12,220 nt of DNA, taken from the NCBI GenBank assembly GCA_025935155.1, contig JAICVV010000030.1, positions 1-12,220 of the forward strand, given 5' to 3'. A model generated the notes under the pieces. The model worked only from the letters and a program-made list of their open reading frames with translations. It searched no databases and was not told the DNA's origin. This document shows positions 7,454-12,220 of the stretch, one piece after another (the stretch's first letter is position 1; each line of letters starts with the position of its first letter). Source of the DNA: Alphaproteobacteria bacterium. GTDB taxonomy: Bacteria; Pseudomonadota; Alphaproteobacteria; Micropepsales; Micropepsaceae. The position numbers and the translations under genes are program-made.

Positions 7454-8263
7454 GTGACTGGAATGGGGCAACGCTGCGCCGGTAATGTCTCGCCGATGTC
7501 TCGCCACCGCCCTCACAGCGGCATGCTTGCCGCTGCCGGATTGCTTATTGTTGGCTGGTCGACAGCCATAGCGCAGCCGGCGGACGGCAAGGGCAAGCGG
7601 CCGGTAGTGGTGGAACTCTATACCAGCCAGGGCTGCAGCTCCTGCCCGCCGGCGGATGTTTTTCTCGGGCAACTGGCGACCCGCAAGGACGTGCTCGCCG
7701 TCAGTCTGCCAGTGACGTATTGGGACATGCTCGGCTGGCGCGACACCCTGGCGAGCGAATCCAACACGCGCCGTCAAAAGGCTTATGCGAGGGAACTGGG
7801 CCGCGGTGGCGTGTACACGCCAGAAATGATCGTCGATGGCGCGAGCGACGTGGTTGGCAGCAGGACGCAAGCGGTAGAGGCAGCCATCGCTGCCCGCGCT
7901 AGCGACATGCAAGCCGTTCCCGTTGAGATTGAGGCCAATCGCCAGCAAATTCACATCGCGGTTGGTTCTGCGCCGGATCGCGGCCAGCGCGATGCCACGA
8001 TCTGGCTGTTCGGCATTCTGCCGCAGGCCACCGTCAGCATCGGCGACGGCGAGAACAGTGGCCGCACGATCACGTATCACAATGTGGTGCGCGAAATCCG
8101 TTCGATTGGCACCTGGAAAGGGCAGCCGGTGAGCGTGAATATGTCGCGCGCAGAGGCAGGGCCGCCTCACGATGGTATCGCCGTTGTCGTTCAGCAGGGC
8201 GGATATGGGCGGGTGCTCGGAGCAGCACTGATGGACCGTCCAAACTTTTACCTGGCGCGCTGA
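7454..8263 (+). CDS. Secreted DUF1223 protein with thioredoxin-like CSSC motif
   Basis: A 269-residue protein from a GTG at 7454. It contains the DUF1223 opening strand VVVELYTSQGCSSCPPAD (about 51-68), with a CxxC pair at C61/C64 in a thioredoxin-like setting. It continues with VTYWDMLGWRDTLAS, YTPEMIVDG and the later beta-rich half ending RVLGAALMDRPNFYL. A signal peptide is present (hydrophobic AAAGLLIVGWSTAIA, cleavage near residue 40), so the CxxC should act or bind metal outside the cytoplasm; the exact reaction is unknown. Start choice is uncertain. GTG 7454 has AAGG at 7446-7449; ATG 7463 is at 13 bp from that site; ATG 7496 gives the cleanest signal peptide (MSRHRPHSG...) but has no RBS. 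The gene lies 79 bp after acnA on the same strand, a pairing I recall as frequent in Rhizobiales. Confidence 0.88.
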   Translation: MTGMGQRCAGNVSPMSRHRPHSGMLAAAGLLIVGWSTAIAQPADGKGKRPVVVELYTSQGCSSCPPADVFLGQLATRKDVLAVSLPVTYWDMLGWRDTLASESNTRRQKAYARELGRGGVYTPEMIVDGASDVVGSRTQAVEAAIAARASDMQAVPVEIEANRQQIHIAVGSAPDRGQRDATIWLFGILPQATVSIGDGENSGRTITYHNVVREIRSIGTWKGQPVSVNMSRAEAGPPHDGIAVVVQQGGYGRVLGAALMDRPNFYLAR

Positions 8264-8277
8264 TCTTATGGTGCCAT

Positions 8278-8298
8278 TTCGGGACACTTCAGCCCGAA
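8278..8298 (+). terminator. Weak candidate terminator after the DUF1223 gene
   Basis: TTCGGG (8278-8283) can pair with CCCGAA (8293-8298) around a 9-base loop, 14 bp after the stop codon. It is followed only by TTCCTC rather than a true T-run, so termination would be weak. This is the only terminator-like structure between this gene and the EAL gene. Confidence 0.25.
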
Positions 8299-8347
8299 TT
8301 CCTCTCCGGCAAGTGGTGCGGCTCGTTACAAGTTTCGCCCTTTTTTA

Positions 8348-10111
8348 ATGTCCCTCGTTCATTCTCGGAAAAGGCCGCACAGGAACGGCCGGAACGGCGG
8401 GATCGTGCCTGGCCCAATAGCCTCAAAAACAAACACCGAGAATGCGCCGGAAAATTCCGCGGCGGCAGGGAAGGAACGGATGGAGCTCGCGCTATTGGGA
8501 GCGCGAGAAGCAACGTTCGACTGGTCGTTGATCGAGGACAGAATTTCATGGGCCGGAGCACAGGAAATTCTGGCGCTTCATCATAATCCCGCCCAGCTCA
8601 CCGATGGCCAAAAGTTTCGCGCATGGATGAGCGAAAATAGCCGCGCCAAACTGCAGGCCATCGTCGAGGAATTGTGCAATTCCGACAGGACCTTTGCGTT
8701 CGAGTTTGAGGCGCCTTCCGCCCTCGGCATCGAATGGCTGGAAATGCGCGGCGTTCGCCTTGCGAGAAGGGATGGCACGGCTGAACGCCTGGTCGGCCTT
8801 GTTCGAATTGTCACCGAACGGATGCGCGATGCTCAGCGGCTGCTGTATCTCGCCACCCGCGACGAGCTGACCGGACATCTCAATCGAACCAGTCTGCGCA
8901 CGGAATTGTCGGAAGCGATCGGGGCGGCGCGAGCGGAAGCGCGCAGCTGCGCCTTTCTGGTGGCTTCGATCGATCGCTTGGCCGCTATCAATGACGCTTA
9001 CGGATTCGGAGCAGCGGATGAAGCGATCGTCGCCGTTGGGGAACGGCTGGCCGGATCGTTGCGCGCAGATGATGTAATCGGCCGCACGGCCGGAAACAAA
9101 TTCGGCGTTTTGTTGCGCGATTGCAGCGAACGGGAAGTTGCTCTCGTAGCAGAGCGCCTGCGGGCGGTGGTGCGCAGCAATACGATCTCGACCCGCGCCG
9201 GAACCGTGTCTGCGACGATTAGCGCAGGCGCGGTCTGCCTCCCGGCAAGTGCCTCTTCGAGCCAGGAAGCGATGCTGCGGGCGGAAGAAGCGTTAGACCA
9301 CGCGCGCGCCAAAGGACGCGACGGGTTCGCAATCTACACGCGGTCTCCACAGCGGGAAACAGCGCGCCTGCGGCTCATGTCCATTGCCGATGAAGTTGTG
9401 GCGGCGCTGAAAGACAACCGGTTGTTGTTCGCCTATCAACCGATTATTTCTGCCAAAATTCGCGCGCCTGCGCATTACGAGTGCCTGCTGCGCATGCGCC
9501 AGCCGGACGGGGCAGTGGTTAGCGCCAGCCACTTCATTCCTGCGGCCGAACAGCTCGGCCTCGTGCATCTTGTCGACCGGCAGGCGCTGGAGATGACCAT
9601 CCACGTTCTCAAGGCATATCCGGCCGTCAACCTTGCCGTTAACGTGTCTGGCACGACGGCGGCCGATCCCTCATGGCTCCAGTCCTTCGTCGCTCATGTG
9701 CGAGCAAATCAGGCAGTCGCAAACCGTATGATAGTGGAGTTGACGGAAACCGCCGCCCTGCAGGATTTCGAGGAGAGTGCCCGTTTCATCTCGGGTTTGC
9801 GTGAGCTCGGCTGCCGGGTCGCTATCGACGATTTTGGTGCGGGATACACATCTTTCCGCAACCTTCAAATGCTGCGCGTCGATATGGTCAAGATTGACGG
9901 ATCCTATATCCGCGGATTGTCTGCCTCGCCGGACAATCAGATTTTCGTGCGCACTCTGGTGGATCTGGCAGAGAACTTTCAGCTGGAAACGGTGGCCGAA
10001 TGGGTGGGTTCCGACGAAGACGCCAATCTGCTCGAGCAGTTCGGTGTGGATTACTTCCAGGGCTTCCATATCGGGGAGCCGCAGCTTGAACCGGAGTGGC
10101 TGAAGCGTTGA
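8348..10111 (+). CDS. PAS - degenerate GGDEF - EAL protein, probable c-di-GMP phosphodiesterase
   Basis: A 587-residue cytoplasmic signalling protein. A PAS-like fold spans about 45-160 (FDWSLIEDRISWAG at 57-70). The GGDEF domain spans about 170-332, starting RDELTGHLNR. Its signature is AGNKF at 248-252 instead of GGDEF, so diguanylate cyclase activity is unlikely; D209 of the Mg site is kept. The EAL domain spans about 342-580 and keeps the catalytic set: E378 (as ECL), N432, E464 (ELTE), D494/D495 (DDFGAGYTSF), K515, E551 and Q571 (QGF). It therefore probably degrades c-di-GMP, with the GGDEF part as a GTP sensor or scaffold; that role is inferred. The usual Gly in AEGV is Trp here (W552). 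The start at 8348 has no Shine-Dalgarno. ATG 8480 has a strong one and would keep all domains. There are no membrane segments. It ends 3 bp before convergent phaR. Confidence 0.93.
   Translation: MSLVHSRKRPHRNGRNGGIVPGPIASKTNTENAPENSAAAGKERMELALLGAREATFDWSLIEDRISWAGAQEILALHHNPAQLTDGQKFRAWMSENSRAKLQAIVEELCNSDRTFAFEFEAPSALGIEWLEMRGVRLARRDGTAERLVGLVRIVTERMRDAQRLLYLATRDELTGHLNRTSLRTELSEAIGAARAEARSCAFLVASIDRLAAINDAYGFGAADEAIVAVGERLAGSLRADDVIGRTAGNKFGVLLRDCSEREVALVAERLRAVVRSNTISTRAGTVSATISAGAVCLPASASSSQEAMLRAEEALDHARAKGRDGFAIYTRSPQRETARLRLMSIADEVVAALKDNRLLFAYQPIISAKIRAPAHYECLLRMRQPDGAVVSASHFIPAAEQLGLVHLVDRQALEMTIHVLKAYPAVNLAVNVSGTTAADPSWLQSFVAHVRANQAVANRMIVELTETAALQDFEESARFISGLRELGCRVAIDDFGAGYTSFRNLQMLRVDMVKIDGSYIRGLSASPDNQIFVRTLVDLAENFQLETVAEWVGSDEDANLLEQFGVDYFQGFHIGEPQLEPEWLKR
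8468..8475 (+). promoter_or_regulatory. Strong internal ribosome binding site for alternative start 8480
   Basis: GGGAAGGA lies 4 bp before an in-frame ATG at 8480 (residue 45 of the long form). It is much better than anything before 8348, which is preceded by a T-run. The 44 residues in between are Arg/Gly/Asn-rich with no recognisable domain. The true start may be 8480. Confidence 0.5.
8486..8507. repeat. Perfect 8-bp inverted repeat at the alternative EAL gene start
   Basis: CTCGCGCT (8486-8493) and AGCGCGAG (8500-8507) flank the loop ATTGGG. It begins 3 bases after the ATG at 8480, directly in the ribosome footprint, so the RNA hairpin could dampen initiation there. It lies within coding sequence and may be a by-product of GC-rich codons. 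Confidence 0.5.
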
Positions 10112-10114
10112 GCG

Positions 10115-10744
10115 CTATTTTCGCTGCGCGAGCTCGGCAAGTTGCTGCCGCATGGCCTCGACCTCGCTTTTCAGTTCTCGAAGCTGATCCGCCGAACCCG
10201 CCGGCTGTCGATCTGAAGAACCGCCGGCTTGCGTTTCCGCGCGATTGTCGGGACGAGCGGCGGTTTCCTCCGGTGGGCGGTCGGGTATTCCAAATGGCGA
10301 AAACATCTTCATGGCACGCTCGAACATCGCCAGGTTCTGCCGCGCCACGCTCTCGAGAACCTGGGTGCCACCGCCGAAGGCCTGCGCCACACGATCCCGC
10401 ATCTGTTCCTGATTGTGTACGAAACTTTCCATCGACAGATCGAGATAGCCCGGCACGAAGGTCTGCAGACTGTCTCCATACATGCGGATCAGCTGGCGCA
10501 GAAACCGGATGGGCAGGAGATTCTGCCCTTTGTTTTCTTCCTCGAAAATGATCTGCGTCAGTACGGACCGTGTGATATCTTCGCCGGTGCGCGCGTCCTG
10601 CACTTCAAAATCGACGCCTTCTTTCACCATTTCGCACAAATGATCGAGCGTCACGTAGCTGGAGGTTTGCGTGTTGTAGAGGCGCCGGTTGGCGTACTTC
10701 TTGACGATGACCGGGCTGCCCGGGTTTGTGCGTTCGTCCGCCAC
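10115..10744 (-). CDS. phaR: Polyhydroxyalkanoate synthesis repressor PhaR
   Basis: DNA-binding regulator that represses phasin and PHA synthesis genes and also binds PHB granules, so it senses stored polymer. The protein has 209 residues, typical length. The N-terminal PHB/PHA accumulation regulator DNA-binding domain is clear: VIVKKYANRRLYNTQTSSYVT begins at residue 12 and is followed by LDHLCEMVKEG and FEVQDARTGEDITRSVLTQIIFEEE (46-70). The PHB_acc segment FLRQLIRMYGDSLQTFVPGYLDLSM is at 81-105, followed by MFSPFG at 147-152. The C-terminus (187-207) is a short coiled-coil-like helix after a low-complexity linker. The start is GTG at 10744, with AAGG 9 bp upstream on the minus strand. Its stop lies 3 bp from the end of the convergent EAL gene. 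No PHA synthesis genes are in the window, so it stands apart from its presumed targets. Confidence 0.96.
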   Translation of the reverse strand: MADERTNPGSPVIVKKYANRRLYNTQTSSYVTLDHLCEMVKEGVDFEVQDARTGEDITRSVLTQIIFEEENKGQNLLPIRFLRQLIRMYGDSLQTFVPGYLDLSMESFVHNQEQMRDRVAQAFGGGTQVLESVARQNLAMFERAMKMFSPFGIPDRPPEETAARPDNRAETQAGGSSDRQPAGSADQLRELKSEVEAMRQQLAELAQRK

Positions 10745-10874
10745 GTTGGACCGCCTTCACTGCTCGACCCGCTAAAGTGAGCATTCCAGCCTTTCGCCTG
10801 TCCAGCATCTTTTTTTGCGGTTATGGCGCCGCAATGGGGCGCCTCACCGGACTCGCATTCGCGGGCTGAACCCC

Positions 10875-10880
10875 CTATAT
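10875..10880 (+). promoter_or_regulatory. Putative -10 box of the ffs promoter
   Basis: CTATAT is a common alphaproteobacterial -10 form and lies 6-8 bp before the predicted 5' end of the 4.5S RNA. No good TTGAC-like -35 is at the right distance, so the call rests on position. Confidence 0.45.
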
Positions 10881-10885
10881 GGCCC

Positions 10886-10981
10886 GTCGGGAGCCGGTGG
10901 TGGACGAAACGCTCGCCAACCCGGTCAGGTCCGGAAGGAAGCAGCCGTAACGAATCCGCTTCGGGTCGCCGCCGTCTCTCA
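10886..10981 (+). ncRNA. ffs: 4.5S signal recognition particle RNA
   Basis: RNA component of the bacterial SRP, which binds Ffh and targets nascent inner-membrane proteins. The universally conserved apical domain is present at 10923-10946: GGTCAGGTCCGGAAGGAAGC followed by AGCC, with the GGAA tetraloop. The lower stem can be paired by eye: GGTGGT (10897-10902) with GCCGCC (10968-10973, through G-U pairs), and GGGAG (10889-10893) with CTCTC (10976-10980). This gives a small bacterial SRP RNA of about 95 nt without an Alu domain. The ends are estimated from the outermost pairs and from CTATAT just upstream, and could shift by several bases. dnaX begins 65 bp downstream, a common bacterial order. 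No U-tract terminator follows. The RNA is unmistakable from its core. Confidence 0.95.
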
Positions 10982-11017
10982 AATCTTCCTATCGATGGGC
11001 CAGATTCCGCGCGACCG

Positions 11018-11029
11018 CCGCCGCGGCGG
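11018..11029. repeat. 12-bp perfect palindrome between ffs and dnaX
   Basis: CCGCCGCGGCGG is self-complementary and lies in the 64-bp ffs-dnaX gap. It has no following T-run, so it is not a standard terminator. It may be a protein site or simply GC-rich sequence. Confidence 0.3.
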
Positions 11030-11034
11030 ATTGC

Positions 11035-11040
11035 TATAGT
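11035..11040 (+). promoter_or_regulatory. Possible -10 box immediately upstream of dnaX
   Basis: TATAGT ends 5 bp before the dnaX ATG, so transcription from it would start at or beside the start codon and give a leaderless mRNA. The matching -35 area (GCGACC at about 11011-11016) is weak. No Shine-Dalgarno precedes the ATG, which agrees with a leaderless message but does not prove it. Confidence 0.3.
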
Positions 11041-11045
11041 TGGGC

Positions 11046-12220
11046 ATGGACGAGAGCGATACTTCTCTGGGATTGGGGCTGAACGAGGCAACGCGAACCG
11101 CGCGCGGTGCCGAGGCCTATCGCGTGCTCGCGCGCAAATACCGGCCGCAGGATTTCACGGGCCTGATCGGCCAGGAGGCGCTGGTCCGCACGCTGTCCAA
11201 CGCGTTCGCCAGCGGACGCATCGCTCATGCCTTCATGCTGACCGGCGTCCGGGGTGTGGGCAAAACAACAACTGCGCGCATCATCGCGCGGGCGCTGAAT
11301 TGCATCGGGCCAGATGGCGCCCGCAAGGACCCCACCATACATCCCTGCGGTGTTTGCGAGCCGTGCGTGGCGATTGCCGAATCCCGCCACATGGACGTGC
11401 AGGAAATGGATGGCGCGTCCAACAACGGCATCGAAGAAGTCCGGCAGATCGTAGACAGCGTGCGGTATGCGCCCGCCAGCGCCAGATACAAGGTCTACAT
11501 CATCGACGAAGTGCACATGCTCTCGAAAGCGGCGTTCAACGCTTTGCTTAAGACGCTTGAGGAACCTCCGCCACATGTAAAGTTCATTTTTGCGACCACA
11601 GAAATCCGGAAAGTTCCGGTTACAATTCTCTCTCGCTGCCAGAAATTCGATTTGCGCCGTATCGAAACGCCGGTGCTGGTGGCGCATCTGCACGGCATCG
11701 CGGAAAAGGAGAATATCGAAATCGATGACGCCGCGCTGGCGCTGATCGCGCGTGCGGCTGAAGGCAGCGTGCGCGATTCGCTATCGCTACTCGATCAGGC
11801 GATTGCGCATGAGGAGGGTGATGCCATCGCCGCCGATTCCGTGCGCGGGATGCTGGGCCTGGCAGATCGCGGCCGTGTGCTCGACCTGTTTGAAAAATTG
11901 ATCGCTGGCGACATCGCCGCCGCGCTGGGAGAGTTTGCGCAGCTCTACGACTGCGGCGCCGATCCGTTGGCGGTCATTCAAGATCTGCTCGAAACCACGC
12001 ACTTCCTCACGCGGATAAAAGTCGCGCCGGGCGCGGAAGGATTCTTCGACGGCGGCAGCGCGGAGGCCAAACGCGCAGCCGAAATCGCGGCGAAGCTGCC
12101 TGTTTCCGCGCTCACTCGTGCCTGGCAGATGCTACTGAAAGGGCTGCTCGAAGTGCGCGATGCCACGCGGCCGATCCATGCGGCTGAGATGGCGCTGGTG
12201 CGCTTGGCCTATGCCGCCGA
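11046..12220 (+). CDS. dnaX: DNA polymerase III subunit gamma/tau, N-terminal part (3' end outside window)
   Basis: Clamp-loader ATPase of the replicative polymerase. The frame from ATG 11046 stays open to the window end (391 complete codons). Residues 24-43 (AYRVLARKYRPQDFTGLIGQ) are the DnaX opening. Walker A GVRGVGKTT is at 67-75. The zinc-binding cysteines are C86, C101, C104 and C107 (CGVCEPC). Walker B IIDE is at 152-155, sensor 1 ATTE at 183-186, the SRC motif with the arginine finger at 196-198, and the sensor-2 region SVRDSLSLLD at 241-250. Domain III starts at about 260. The visible part has no canonical A-AAA-AAG slippery site, but that would normally lie further on, so whether a short gamma form is made cannot be judged. 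A 23-residue N-terminal extension before AYRVL is normal for alphaproteobacteria. The start has no RBS; see the nearby TATAGT. It is downstream of ffs. Confidence 0.97.
   Translation, partial: MDESDTSLGLGLNEATRTARGAEAYRVLARKYRPQDFTGLIGQEALVRTLSNAFASGRIAHAFMLTGVRGVGKTTTARIIARALNCIGPDGARKDPTIHPCGVCEPCVAIAESRHMDVQEMDGASNNGIEEVRQIVDSVRYAPASARYKVYIIDEVHMLSKAAFNALLKTLEEPPPHVKFIFATTEIRKVPVTILSRCQKFDLRRIETPVLVAHLHGIAEKENIEIDDAALALIARAAEGSVRDSLSLLDQAIAHEEGDAIAADSVRGMLGLADRGRVLDLFEKLIAGDIAAALGEFAQLYDCGADPLAVIQDLLETTHFLTRIKVAPGAEGFFDGGSAEAKRAAEIAAKLPVSALTRAWQMLLKGLLEVRDATRPIHAAEMALVRLAYAA

Noticed and set aside
7346..8287. 313-codon open frame antisense to the DUF1223 gene
   Set aside because: The opposite strand carries a recognisable signal peptide and CSSC motif; this frame has no motif and no RBS.
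10825..10843. GGCGCC...GGCGCC hairpin near a T-run upstream of ffs as a terminator
   Set aside because: The T-run (10810-10816) precedes the hairpin on the plus strand and would be an A-run on the minus strand, so it is not a terminator in either direction.
10823..11551. 242-codon plus-strand frame covering ffs and the start of dnaX
   Set aside because: It crosses the SRP RNA and is out of frame with the unmistakable dnaX motifs.
1..12220. A new defence, mobile or biosynthetic system
   Set aside because: All sizeable genes fit known housekeeping or regulatory families, and I see no integrase, transposase, direct-repeat boundary or base-composition island.

Overview
The window looks like ordinary chromosomal DNA from an alphaproteobacterium, most likely of the Hyphomicrobiales (Rhizobiales) type. 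The evidence is a GC-rich composition, a DUF6894-type small protein, a PhaR-type polyhydroxyalkanoate regulator, an aconitase A gene followed by a DUF1223 secreted protein, a bacterial 4.5S SRP RNA directly upstream of dnaX, and an 80-bp palindromic repeat of the kind scattered through genomes in this order. I see no mobile element, CRISPR array, tRNA, rRNA or prophage gene.

Layout. 1-450: 3' end of asd (aspartate-semialdehyde dehydrogenase, plus strand). 461-540: compound inverted repeat filling the asd-zapE gap. 554-1669: zapE (AFG1-like ATPase). 1696-2085: small single-pass membrane protein of unknown function. 2092-3327 (minus): UbiH/UbiF/COQ6-type FAD monooxygenase. 3441-3677: small DUF6894-like protein. 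3695-4459 (minus): secreted protein, probably DUF4908. 4460-4665: a 206-bp gap with two small inverted repeats and the acnA ribosome binding site. 4666-7374: acnA, from a TTG start. 7454-8263: secreted DUF1223 thioredoxin-like protein. 8348-10111: PAS-degenerate GGDEF-EAL protein. 10115-10744 (minus): phaR. About 10886-10981: 4.5S RNA (ffs). 11046-12220: dnaX, cut by the window end. No stretch above 300 bases lacks a gene.

Most of these are housekeeping genes: lysine/threonine/methionine precursor synthesis (asd), division or protein quality control (zapE), ubiquinone-type hydroxylation, the TCA cycle (acnA), SRP targeting (ffs) and replication (dnaX). The regulatory genes are the EAL protein, probably a c-di-GMP phosphodiesterase, and PhaR, which links to carbon storage. 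Operon structure is short. Three convergent gene pairs end 3-17 bp apart with no terminator that I can see. The ffs-dnaX order is a familiar bacterial arrangement.

I found no new multi-gene system. The items most worth a second look are the compound palindrome in front of zapE, the degenerate GGDEF/EAL protein with its competing start and adjacent hairpin, the unexplained 129-residue membrane protein, and the possibly leaderless dnaX.
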